Positions 53,601 to 61,112 of a stretch of 64,000 nucleotides of DNA are shown here, piece by piece. The stretch lies in NCBI GenBank assembly GCA_900552465.1, contig URZO01000012.1, positions 1 through 64,000 of the forward strand, read 5' to 3'. The position numbers and the translations under genes are program-made. The number at the start of each line of letters is the position of its first letter. Position 1 is the first letter of the stretch. A model generated the notes under the pieces. The model saw nothing but the letters and a program-made list of their open reading frames with translations. It was not told the DNA's origin and did no database searches. This stretch comes from an uncultured Parabacteroides sp. (GTDB taxonomy: Bacteria; Bacteroidota; Bacteroidia; Bacteroidales; Tannerellaceae).

Positions 53601-54684
53601 GTGTGGCAGTCGCCGTTATATCGGCATAAGCGCTTGTCGTTCCTACATACTTATTATCAGGAGTCGCGTCTTTGATCGCAACTGTACCGCCGGCAGATTG
53701 TTCTACGGTGACGGTAGCGACATATAGTGCAGAGACTGTTATGCTTTCTGTTTTTGTATTATAGATAGCAGAAGAGTCCGGGGTAAAAACGGCAGTATAG
53801 CTTGTAGTTGTCCCCTTAACAAGTTTCTGGTTCGGGTCAGCCCATGCCCATGTACCTTTGATCTCACGCTCGCCATATTTACAGATACCGCCTGTGATTG
53901 TTGCAACAGAAAGGGGTTGGCCTTCCCGCAAGGTTGCATCCTCACATTTTGGTTTGTCGCTATCAGCAACTGTCAGCGCCAACTTATTATTAATAACCAA
54001 CGGTATTACCATGTCCAAGCCTTTCTTGTCGGCTGTTTCATCGGCCTGGAGTTTGACATAGTAAGTGCCGGCGGCCTTGATATCGGAAGCTCCGCTTGAT
54101 ATCTTATCGGCTTCTGCACAAGCTTTCGTTTTATAATAGCCTTTTATAATATCCGTATTACTTGTTCCGTTATCCTTTACGGTCACAGCCGTAGCACCCC
54201 CGTCGGTATTAACCGTCTGTGTCGTATTTTCGAAAGTCAGGTTCCAACTTTCTTTCTCTTTCCAGGTTACCGTTACATTAGTTTCTTCCTTTATCTGTCC
54301 GAGCGGAAGAGAATAGAGGTTCGGCTTTCCTGCCTCAAAAATGAGAGTCCCAAGAATTGTTTTAGCATCTACAGAACCTGTCCAGATCGCTTTCTTTGCA
54401 CCGACCTTCAGCGAGTCGATCGTCTGGCCGGCCTGCGCTTTCAGGCCGAGGCGAATGTATGAACCATACTTAACCTGATTACCTTTCAGGATCACAGAAT
54501 CTTTCGTATTCTTATAATCTCTTATCCATACCGTATCGGCAGCAGCGCCTTTATCCGTTACATTCAGCGTCACCATGAAGCCAGGCTCAGCGGGTGCTTT
54601 TGTGTCTATATTTTGTGCGTATATCGTCGGGGCCACAGCGAGGAGGGCGAGGGATAACGCGGTCTTTATATTCTTCATATTCAT
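50665..54684 (-). CDS. Giant multi-domain surface protein with InlB-repeat, MBG and Ig-like domains
   Basis: A 1339-residue exported protein with signal peptide (MKNIKTALSLALLAVAPTIYA). The body is a chain of beta domains. Divergent InlB-type B repeats appear near residues 325-600 and again near 830-905 (patterns like GSALTIVAVPNRGYKLEWLKAGG). MBG-like modules occur near 655-735 and 920-1010. A bacterial Ig-like (Big_2) domain lies near 1185-1260 (GISLNKTTLTLPRLKSEKLVATVTPTG). The end (VEVSIINLGGQVIYNNSI and KVIVR) is a type IX sorting-like domain. It starts 14 bp after the upstream surface gene, so it is the third gene of the operon. Probable adhesin or surface layer component; ligand unknown. 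Confidence 0.85.
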   Translation of the reverse strand: MNMKNIKTALSLALLAVAPTIYAQNIDTKAPAEPGFMVTLNVTDKGAAADTVWIRDYKNTKDSVILKGNQVKYGSYIRLGLKAQAGQTIDSLKVGAKKAIWTGSVDAKTILGTLIFEAGKPNLYSLPLGQIKEETNVTVTWKEKESWNLTFENTTQTVNTDGGATAVTVKDNGTSNTDIIKGYYKTKACAEADKISSGASDIKAAGTYYVKLQADETADKKGLDMVIPLVINNKLALTVADSDKPKCEDATLREGQPLSVATITGGICKYGEREIKGTWAWADPNQKLVKGTTTSYTAVFTPDSSAIYNTKTESITVSALYVATVTVEQSAGGTVAIKDATPDNKYVGTTSAYADITATATPAKGYKFVSWVSPADANNSNDTENMEVAKEKTVTAVPDGTVFKAAFAKATRKVTISSASNGTVQVLNGATAITSDTQIPYGTNLTIVATPASGKQVKSVSYTYKATDGATGTPTVANNFVVGGDEGGSYTVSVEFEDIPTSKVMVTVTDPVNGSITMLDGGNNAVNPNSSVDKGSALTIVAVPNRGYKLEWLKAGGEDVTGDFIKVNAAMNIAASFIKEKYEVTNQAPAQVEFSNVTFEPSEFNTPIKNVTASIKEEYKGTHKLISLLLNNQAIANGNNDLLVEGNMNFSALVKKLEPVSIQNERKTEVVYNGNAYVYTVKTAANLSDFKVTFKDKNDKEVVAPSTVGTYKVIIIRDADDLYAAYKNETDYTLEIKPGMPGVLDIPFTDKLGEAATAATTTVAGEWLDQAAFNSKYPNREPATKAGGSSVIYFVPADDNMGYIKTTSVASSQADQAKTVTITYATNAGDHGTVSVENDFVSVAKTYSGLTLTLNAKADAGYKVNWDKITLTDGGTLNQSNHTFTVSNNVTVSVAAEAFTQMSAPTTPTNVDKNIDYTGSSLAYSPFDLGLATDVAWKIQYVKQSNNTDTYTTTDPIDAGTYKIKVSCDNGTDYSALGETEIGKITINPQVLTANNIQVPNASPVAKNAMLSTSILDTNGKVIDAQGNPVPGQFTWYEDKAIEKAGEQDIDFAPSDANNYSVNGLSLKSYVSLKGVATYLMTVKVENGNASNLIFTDATGKVINPATDKVPAGMKLFITTTSGTIGDVSVVGANATAGGESISGEPKKWYCIAGSEAFTVTITFKSGSEGGGGDTPGEGTAVTGISLNKTTLTLPRLKSEKLVATVTPTGATKKDVKWTSTDPAVASVDADGTVKALKVGRTTIIATTVDGGFTAMCQVTVDFATAIEKILSESLVYSRSGQIIIEPAAPVEVSIINLGGQVIYNNSISSAVQVPANSGLYIVRMSAAGKATTTKVIVR

Positions 54685-54698
54685 GTCGATTTTAATTG

Positions 54699-57600
54699 TT
54701 ACTTAACGATTACCTTCTGTTTGTTTACAACATAGATGCCGGCCGGGAGATTGATCTGATAGCCGTCGGATACGACGCGGGCATTATAATGAATGCGGCC
54801 TAACATATCAGCGACAACCACCTGAACAGGTTCAGCCGTGCGGATCGTGATCATACCATGACCGGATTCAACATAATATCCTTCCACCGGAGCGATCACC
54901 TCATTGCCTGTCGGCGTATCGCCAACACGCAGAGAGCGCAATGTGCTGGTCGTCGCCGCGTCAGCCAGGATATAGCTCTGGAACGGAGCGACTGTCGGCG
55001 TGAACTGCTGCTTGAACACATTCTCCGTTGCATCAAAGATGTAGGCATAACCCGGAAGCTGCATATTGTAGAGGTTCGGGTTGGCACACATTTTCAAGGT
55101 AGGATTAGTACTCTTCAATTCGTTAACCACTGGAGCAGCTTTTGTTTCTAAAGAGACATTAGCCGGGCTTGTTACGTAGATCAGACTGTCTTTCTTGTCG
55201 CAAGCGATCAGGCAGGCAGAATCGGGAGTTGCACTTGCTGTTTTCATTTCAAACTCAACAGCATTTGCTTTTACGGTTGCACCCCAAAGACCTGTTTCAC
55301 CATCAGTTCCAAAGTGTCCCTCTTTAGTTGTAACTGCATTACCGTTTGTCGTTTCACCTTCAGCATCTCTGACAATCATCGTCTTGCTGTCACCCAACGT
55401 ATTGAACGGAAATCCGAATGCTTTCCACTTATCCGTCACCTTATAGGTCAACTGGACAGCTTTAGCTGTTACGGCTGTATTCGGAAGCACCTTCAACTGT
55501 GCGCCTTCTTCCATAAAGACGGTATCGAGGATCATTGCTGTGTTGATGTTCAGGATACCATTGCTCTTGATTATAACATTCTGCTCTGCATGCATGGCAT
55601 CGTTCCAAGACTGTTCGGTTTCAATAACCGGAGTAGAGAACGCAGAAACGACAGCCAACTTATTGTCCGCAAGTGTCAACGCCTTTACCGTTTTGTTCTT
55701 TGCTTCTTTCGCAAATTCGACCGCTTCATCCTTGTCTGTTACCAGATAAGCATCCTCGCAGTTGATAACCAAACCTTTTCTCAAAGCAGAAGCAGTAAGG
55801 TCTTTTTCATTGAATGTTGCATATTTCACACCCGTATTCATCACACCGGCTACATTTGCAAAATCTTGATCGATCAACAGAGAATCCAGACCGGTAGAGA
55901 TACTATCCAACTGAACAGTAGCACTGTTACTGACATATTCGGTTGCCAGGTTGGATGTCCAAACACGAGAAGTAGCATCATTATTTGATGTATGCAAAGT
56001 TGCTTTTGCCCAAGAACGGCTCAGTGTGCTTCCATAAGTACCGGAAACCATTGCTTTAATTTGCTCTGCTGTAGGAGTTAACGGAGTGCTCGTCCCAAAT
56101 TTATCTTTATATGCATAACGGTCATAGTAAGCAATCTGTGGAGCAGCATCCTTTGCATACTCACCCAGTTTACAACCGTCATTCAAAATGATACCCGGCA
56201 AGTTATCTCTCTCACGGGAAAGTTTAACAGCGAACTTCTTATTTCCGCTTGTTGTAAAGTTTGTTGCTTTCAGTACGGAAGAGTTCAGGTGAACAGCCCC
56301 TTGAAGGTTATTGTCCATTGCTACGTTATTAAATATAAGACCTGTAAAATTGTAAGCATTGATACCGACAACATCCATATCTTTCATAATAAGATTGTTA
56401 ATAGTTATAGTACTAACGTTATCATTTCCTTCTATATAGAACAGGTACTTTTTAGAACCGTCATTACTTGAATCGTTTGTATATTTCTTTCCAGAAATGG
56501 ATTTACCGTTCCCTTCAATCGTCAAAGCCAGGTTCTTCATTTTAGAACCTTTCAAGTAGAAAAGACCCTGGAAATCCCCAGCTCCTCCCATCAATGTTGT
56601 ACTTCCATCAAATGTCAAATCCTTTTCTATTGTAATAACAGAAGTCGTTTTCTCTTCACCGCCATCTTTAATCATTCCTACAGCAGTCTGCATTTCTGCA
56701 AAAGTAGAGACATTGGCATCGAAAGATTTGCCGTACTTCAAAGTACCCGTCTTTGTCAATGTCACGCCGCTTGTCATTGAGAGGCCGTCGTTGAAGGTCC
56801 AGGTTTTACTGGCACCGAGAGTAAACGCTTTCATCCAAGTTTCTTTACCATTGTTTACATTTACCAAAACTGAATCGATAGTAGCTTTTGTACCTGTCAC
56901 AGTAACGTCTGCAACATTCAAACCACTACTTACACCAACAGTCGGAACGTTTGTTCCACCTTCAAATATAAATGACACCTTTTCAGGAACACCTACTTGC
57001 GAGCTTCCATAATTAGTCTGCCACTGATAAGTTCCACCCAGATATACATATATATCTTTCGGATCGCTCGGATATGTACAATTTTTGAACGTCATTGTGA
57101 TATCTTTTGCCATACCACGATTCACGCCGGCAATCTCAATCGGGTACTTGGTTGTTTTTGTAAATGTACAATTATCAAATGTTCCATTTACTTTATCGCT
57201 ACGTCCGTTCGAACCATTGCCGTAAACACCACCGATGATCGTTGCACCCTTGACAATTGCTGTTGCTTCTTTTACATAAGCCTTGTTGCCATCAGTTCCG
57301 CCAACACCTATATAGCAGTAAGTTCCTCCTCTGATATCCAAGATAGCTCTTTCAACCGTATTTTTACATGCAGAGAACTCCCCATAAGCAGTACCGTCTG
57401 TACGTCCGCTTTCCAAACCACCGCAAATAACCCAGTTATAGGGAATACCTACAGAAGCCGTTCCCGAAAGAGATATATTTACATTCTTAGTCACATTATG
57501 ATACAAACCACCACCAAACAAACTGTTAGTTACCGTTCCGCCAGTCATAACAATACGTGTTGAATCTGTAACACCTGCTGCTGTCGATTTAACAGCACCG

Positions 57601-58673
57601 CTTGTTCCAATCTCGCCGTAGCCACCACCGAATAACATAGAGACTGTACCGCCAGTCATAGAAATATCGGTATTTGTCACTGTAGCATTCTTTTTACCTC
57701 CGAAGATAACCGGATTACATCGTTTTGGCAGCTCTACCAATATGCCGCCGTTCGCATCTTTAATAGCAGTAAAATCAGGATATAATTCACTTTGTTCAAT
57801 AGATATTGGCTTACCATCTGCATAAACAAAATTGTAACCAATCGTCCAATCTGTATGATTAGGGAATACGGAATAATATTCCATATCCAGACCCGACTTT
57901 ACCCAGTACTTCTTAGCCTTCTCTTTTACAACGCCATTGACAACAGTTGCATTTATTGTGTAGGTCTCCCAATAACCATATCCCTCTGGTACCGTAACTA
58001 TATCATCCGCTGTTGTCTGTTCTGTCCAGATCTTATACGGTTCATCAAAGCGCGAGATGTGATCAAACGTGAATTTAAGCGTATATTCAGGAGTACCTTT
58101 ATCTATATTAACACCGCCCCAAACGTTCCGGTCTGTTTGAAAGCCTTTAGCTTCAACAATAGAATGAACCAATAAACCGGCATGTGCATTATCTAATGAA
58201 GCAACCTCATCCAGTACCGTTGTCATAGCAGATTGGACATTGATACCGGATGCCATGGATTCTCTAACACACAAATCCTTCAATGTAACTGTCTGTCCGG
58301 ATTGTCCACCTGAAATCGTTACCAGATTGGCAGAACTACTAATGATCTCGCCATCTTTTTTAGGCCATTCGGCTGTTTTATCTGCAATTATTTGCGTTTC
58401 CAAGCCAAGTCCCGGAGGAATAATACCGACTAAAACTATAGGTTTATCAATCACTAATTGAGAAGTCAAGTAATAGTTTGCCGGAGCCAGCTGGATCGTA
58501 TCGCCAGCAGCAGCTCGATTGATCGAGTCGCGCAGTCCCTGGACATCCCCTACCTTATTACCTATTGTGCCAACATGGAAAACATGATGGGTGCCGCCTT
58601 CCGCATGTAGCCAACCGACGCTTGCCACCAGCCCTATACTGGCAGCAAGCAAAAAGTGTAATTTTCGCTTCAT
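54699..58673 (-). CDS. Giant surface protein with parallel beta-helix
   Basis: A 1324-residue exported protein with signal peptide (MKRKLHFLLAASIGLVASVGWLHA). Residues about 30-190 read like a right-handed beta-helix start (DSINRAAAGDTIQLAPANYYLTSQLVIDKPIVLVG). Gly-rich repeats near 330-500 (MTGGTVSMLFGGGYGEIGTSG, MTGGTVTNSLFGGGLYHNV) continue the coil-by-coil pattern. The last 90 residues (YYVESGHGMITIRTAEPVQVVVADMLGR to VIVK) form a DUF6383/type IX sorting-like end. It lies 226 bp downstream of the DUF4469 gene and 14 bp upstream of the other giant gene. No enzyme motif visible. A surface display role is inferred. Confidence 0.84.
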   Translation of the reverse strand: MKRKLHFLLAASIGLVASVGWLHAEGGTHHVFHVGTIGNKVGDVQGLRDSINRAAAGDTIQLAPANYYLTSQLVIDKPIVLVGIIPPGLGLETQIIADKTAEWPKKDGEIISSSANLVTISGGQSGQTVTLKDLCVRESMASGINVQSAMTTVLDEVASLDNAHAGLLVHSIVEAKGFQTDRNVWGGVNIDKGTPEYTLKFTFDHISRFDEPYKIWTEQTTADDIVTVPEGYGYWETYTINATVVNGVVKEKAKKYWVKSGLDMEYYSVFPNHTDWTIGYNFVYADGKPISIEQSELYPDFTAIKDANGGILVELPKRCNPVIFGGKKNATVTNTDISMTGGTVSMLFGGGYGEIGTSGAVKSTAAGVTDSTRIVMTGGTVTNSLFGGGLYHNVTKNVNISLSGTASVGIPYNWVICGGLESGRTDGTAYGEFSACKNTVERAILDIRGGTYCYIGVGGTDGNKAYVKEATAIVKGATIIGGVYGNGSNGRSDKVNGTFDNCTFTKTTKYPIEIAGVNRGMAKDITMTFKNCTYPSDPKDIYVYLGGTYQWQTNYGSSQVGVPEKVSFIFEGGTNVPTVGVSSGLNVADVTVTGTKATIDSVLVNVNNGKETWMKAFTLGASKTWTFNDGLSMTSGVTLTKTGTLKYGKSFDANVSTFAEMQTAVGMIKDGGEEKTTSVITIEKDLTFDGSTTLMGGAGDFQGLFYLKGSKMKNLALTIEGNGKSISGKKYTNDSSNDGSKKYLFYIEGNDNVSTITINNLIMKDMDVVGINAYNFTGLIFNNVAMDNNLQGAVHLNSSVLKATNFTTSGNKKFAVKLSRERDNLPGIILNDGCKLGEYAKDAAPQIAYYDRYAYKDKFGTSTPLTPTAEQIKAMVSGTYGSTLSRSWAKATLHTSNNDATSRVWTSNLATEYVSNSATVQLDSISTGLDSLLIDQDFANVAGVMNTGVKYATFNEKDLTASALRKGLVINCEDAYLVTDKDEAVEFAKEAKNKTVKALTLADNKLAVVSAFSTPVIETEQSWNDAMHAEQNVIIKSNGILNINTAMILDTVFMEEGAQLKVLPNTAVTAKAVQLTYKVTDKWKAFGFPFNTLGDSKTMIVRDAEGETTNGNAVTTKEGHFGTDGETGLWGATVKANAVEFEMKTASATPDSACLIACDKKDSLIYVTSPANVSLETKAAPVVNELKSTNPTLKMCANPNLYNMQLPGYAYIFDATENVFKQQFTPTVAPFQSYILADAATTSTLRSLRVGDTPTGNEVIAPVEGYYVESGHGMITIRTAEPVQVVVADMLGRIHYNARVVSDGYQINLPAGIYVVNKQKVIVK

Positions 58674-58739
58674 AAGCTCTTGTTTTTAAAGTGAGTAATT
58701 TAATATTGAATAAGTTCTTAACATTTATTAGTTGGATAG

Positions 58740-58850
58740 GTGTCGAGGCCAGGGTCAACACTTGTATCGAAGCCTAAGTCGACACTCATATCGAAGCCGG
58801 GATCGACACCCATATCGAACGAGGGGGCGATACAGGTATCGAAGCCTGCT
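58740..58850. repeat. Four-plus degenerate 24-bp tandem repeats between two surface operon genes
   Basis: Units of 24 bp beginning near 58743, 58767, 58791 and 58815 share ATCGAAGCC and TCGACACNCAT words, with a partial fifth unit to 58850. The gap 58674-58899 holds no other gene. Read on the minus strand the units keep an open frame (repeating GFD and SVD peptides) that is out of frame with the DUF4469 gene, so it may be a decayed C-terminal tail or a non-coding spacer. Confidence 0.72.
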
Positions 58851-58899
58851 TCTTCTTATATGAGGGTTGGGAGAGCGGCATCAAGGCCACCCTTCCGGG

Positions 58900-59649
58900 T
58901 TAGAGTTCTCCAGGACGTTCCTCTCCACCTCCGACTGTCAGCAGGATGGGAAAATGGTATGTACGGGGTTCTTTTACTAATGTATAGCTACTGCCGGCTT
59001 GCGTCGTTACGCTCAGATAGTAAGAGCCGTTGGCCAGTTGAGGGATCGAGACGATGATCTGGGATTTCGTGTTGGATACGATAACAGAGACCTTTGTCGG
59101 TTCGCCACCACTGTCGGGAGTGAAATAAACGCCGACGGAAGGGTCGTCGCCCTTTAATAACAAGGTAGCTCCGCTGATAATGGCTGGGCCTCCGGCAGTC
59201 AGTTCCAGGTTTACTTTACCGGTTGTCGAATCGGTAATGGAGTTGATAACCGGACCGACAGTGGCCATGTGAACCTTTGCCGCCAGGTTTTCCATCCCTT
59301 TCAACAGGGAACGGCTCGGCGTGAAGGTTATACCGAATTTATTCTTCGCTGGGTCGAAAGAGGGTTTCTCTCCTTCAAACGGACCATTGATGTTCAATAA
59401 ATACTGTCCGACACCGTCGACCACACTTTTGCCGTTGAGAACGTTCTCGATCTTTTTCTGATCCGCCAGATCGAGGATATTGATGATTGTTTCCAAACGG
59501 TATTCAGTACGTTCTTTCACAATGTCTTCGGCAATATTCGCATTATGAGAAGTGCCGGTAATCTCTACTCTACCAGTATAGTCGCCAGGGGCTTCCGTTA
59601 ATACATTGTCGTACAATTCCACAGATAAGATCGTCTTTTCAGTCGCCAT
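58900..59649 (-). CDS. HU-like DNA-binding domain protein with DUF4469
   Basis: A 249-residue protein. The N-terminal half (SVELYDNVLTEAPGDYTGRVEITGTSHNANIAEDIVKERTEYRLETIINILDLADQ, about residues 8-65, and on to about 125) resembles the Bacteroidota HU-like DNA-binding fold. The C-terminal half (about 130-240; GPVINSITDSTTGKVNLELTAGGPAIISGATLLLKGDDPSVGVYF) is DUF4469, an Ig-like domain. No signal peptide is seen, so it is cytoplasmic. It is the first gene of the surface operon and is probably cotranscribed with the two giant genes. A regulatory or nucleoid role is inferred. Its upstream 64 bp run into the left arm of the invertible segment. Confidence 0.83.
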   Translation of the reverse strand: MATEKTILSVELYDNVLTEAPGDYTGRVEITGTSHNANIAEDIVKERTEYRLETIINILDLADQKKIENVLNGKSVVDGVGQYLLNINGPFEGEKPSFDPAKNKFGITFTPSRSLLKGMENLAAKVHMATVGPVINSITDSTTGKVNLELTAGGPAIISGATLLLKGDDPSVGVYFTPDSGGEPTKVSVIVSNTKSQIIVSIPQLANGSYYLSVTTQAGSSYTLVKEPRTYHFPILLTVGGGEERPGEL

Positions 59650-59741
59650 AATATTTTAAATTAAAGTTGCCCGCTGGTGAGGCGGAAATTACCAATACAT
59701 TTACTCTTTTACCCTTAATTCTGATTTAAGGTTCGGTTTAT

Positions 59742-59963
59742 TACTTTTGGCTTGACCCAAAAGTAACCAAAAAGTCAAGGCTTCACCCGCCTCGCTACTC
59801 CGTTTCCTTCGTTCGCTGTCGCATCTGAAACTCGCTTCGCTCAAACAGCAGATGCTCCGGACGCTCACTGCGGTCACTCCGCTTAACGCTCACCGGCTAA
59901 GGCCGGAACAAAAAGCTGACGCTTTTCTTAGGATTGCCGATTCCGGCTGTCCCGGCTTTTTAT
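59742..59963. repeat. GC-richer dispersed-repeat-like block inside the invertible segment
   Basis: It begins with a 7-bp hairpin (CTTTTGG 59745-59751 with CCAAAAG 59758-59764), has many GCTTCGCT/TTCGTTCG words, and includes a CCGGC-TAAG-GCCGG hairpin (59893-59906). The sequence resembles a repeat found between genes in many Bacteroidales genomes, as far as I recognise it. It has no coding sequence I can support. Confidence 0.55.
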
Positions 59964-60068
59964 GTTCTTACTTGTGTTGAAAAACATCGAATAGATTAAA
60001 ATATCACATAAAATCCCCTACCCACTTAAATTTAAGCAGATAAATATTTTTTATTACAAAAAGATTCA

Positions 60069-60076
60069 TATCTTTG
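60069..60076 (+). promoter_or_regulatory. -7 box inside the invertible segment, OFF orientation
   Basis: TATCTTTG matches TAnnTTTG on the plus strand with a T-rich -33 region. It points toward the 3' end of the recombinase gene, so its transcript would be antisense to that gene here. Confidence 0.6.
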
Positions 60077-60154
60077 CCCCATCAAGATTGAAGATAACCC
60101 TTGTTTATCAAATTATCTCTAATCCTAACACCCTACCTTAAATCAGAATTAAGG

Positions 60155-61105
60155 TCAAGCCCGTAGCCTCACAAGATTGTCCACCGTTCCTATTATTAAT
60201 AGATTTGCTTTACTCAGTTCCGACTGGTCTAACTGGGCGAGGTAATGCCGTGTCGTCCGCTCCGACGTATGTCCCAGGGCCTGGCTGATAAGAGCAATCG
60301 GCGTATATTTCCGGTAAGCGATGGTTGCCCATGAATGGCGGACAACATACGAGGTGAGAAAAGCCGGCAGTTGTAGGCGGCCACCGATCATTTTCAGCGC
60401 TACATTATATTTACGCAGGAGTCTCTTGTAATGTTCATAAGACGCCGGGCCTTCCGGGGGGAAAACCGGGAAAAGATAGGGGCTCGACGACGAAGCATAC
60501 TTATCCAGCAAACAACGCATCCCCCGGGTGATACCGATCCGGATAGGCGAACCTGTTTTCGTCCGGTTATAGACAAGCGTGTCTCCTTCGATATTGGCAT
60601 GTGTGAGATGCGCCAGGTCGACAAACGGCATCCCGCAAGCTAAAAAAGAAAAGGTGCACAGATCGGCTGCAAACTGCAAGCCGGGTTCTTCCTTCAGTTC
60701 CAGAGCGGAGATCTGCTCAAAGACCTTCAGGTCGACGGCCCGTTTGGCAGATTTCTCCGGATGAATCGTGATGTGTGCAAAAGGGTGGATACGGGGGATA
60801 TAGGCTAACTCGCGGATAGTGGTGTTATAGATGGCCCGAAGGGCACAGATATAACTGTTCACAGTGTTTACCTTCAGCTTCTTCCCGGCCTGTAGGAAAG
60901 CGATAAAGCCATCTACCAGGGAGGGTGTCATCCCCAAGAGGCAAATATCACGGCCATTCATAAATTTTCTAAACCAGTTACCGGCAGCCCGGTACAGATC
61001 GGCAGTGGCATCCCGCCCCGCATCCCGGCGGCGCAAAATCAGGATATCCACAGAGCGGAACAGATACACTTTCGAAGGGCGCCTTTTTGTTCTGTTTGTT
61101 GTCAT
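60155..61105 (-). CDS. Tyrosine recombinase, probable DNA invertase of the adjacent segment
   Basis: From the ATG at 61105 the protein has 316 residues: an N-terminal SAM-like DNA-binding domain (about residues 25-110) and a catalytic domain. Visible residues are Lys in NRTKTGSPI, Arg256 and His257 in SYVVRHSW, His279 in ALGHTSERTT and nucleophile Tyr288 in RHYLAQLD. The first catalytic Arg, expected in the FSFxxRGMxFVDLA stretch, is Cys157 (TGC, 60635-60637). One base change (CGC to TGC) would explain it, and the protein may be inactive. It starts 8 bases after the sigma gene stop. Its stop codon abuts the right inverted repeat, so cis action on that segment is likely. The longer frame to 61177 lies inside the sigma gene. 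Confidence 0.88.
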   Translation of the reverse strand: MTTNRTKRRPSKVYLFRSVDILILRRRDAGRDATADLYRAAGNWFRKFMNGRDICLLGMTPSLVDGFIAFLQAGKKLKVNTVNSYICALRAIYNTTIRELAYIPRIHPFAHITIHPEKSAKRAVDLKVFEQISALELKEEPGLQFAADLCTFSFLACGMPFVDLAHLTHANIEGDTLVYNRTKTGSPIRIGITRGMRCLLDKYASSSSPYLFPVFPPEGPASYEHYKRLLRKYNVALKMIGGRLQLPAFLTSYVVRHSWATIAYRKYTPIALISQALGHTSERTTRHYLAQLDQSELSKANLLIIGTVDNLVRLRA

Positions 61106-61112
61106 AGTCTTT

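Larger units (their letters stand above)
59714..60154. promoter_or_regulatory. Probable invertible promoter segment of the DUF4469/surface operon
   Basis: Left arm CCTTAATTCTGATTTAAGGT (59714-59733) and right arm 60135-60154 are perfect 20-bp inverted repeats. Each arm is a recombination-site-like palindrome: CCTTAA and TTAAGG half-sites around a 7-bp core. The right arm abuts the stop codon of a tyrosine recombinase gene (60155). The 401-bp interior carries one good promoter (60069-60076) that points right, away from the DUF4469 gene. Inversion would put its -7 box at 59792-59799 on the minus strand, about 145 bases upstream of that gene. Confidence 0.85.

Noticed and set aside
58740..59057. 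A plus-strand 105-residue frame over the 24-bp repeats
   Set aside because: It is opposite the DUF4469 gene, has no promoter box, and the frame exists only because the repeat unit is a multiple of three.
59743..59766. TACTTTTG boxes on both strands as competing promoters in the invertible segment
   Set aside because: They are the two arms of one 7-bp hairpin in a dispersed repeat, and neither has a -33 element at proper spacing.
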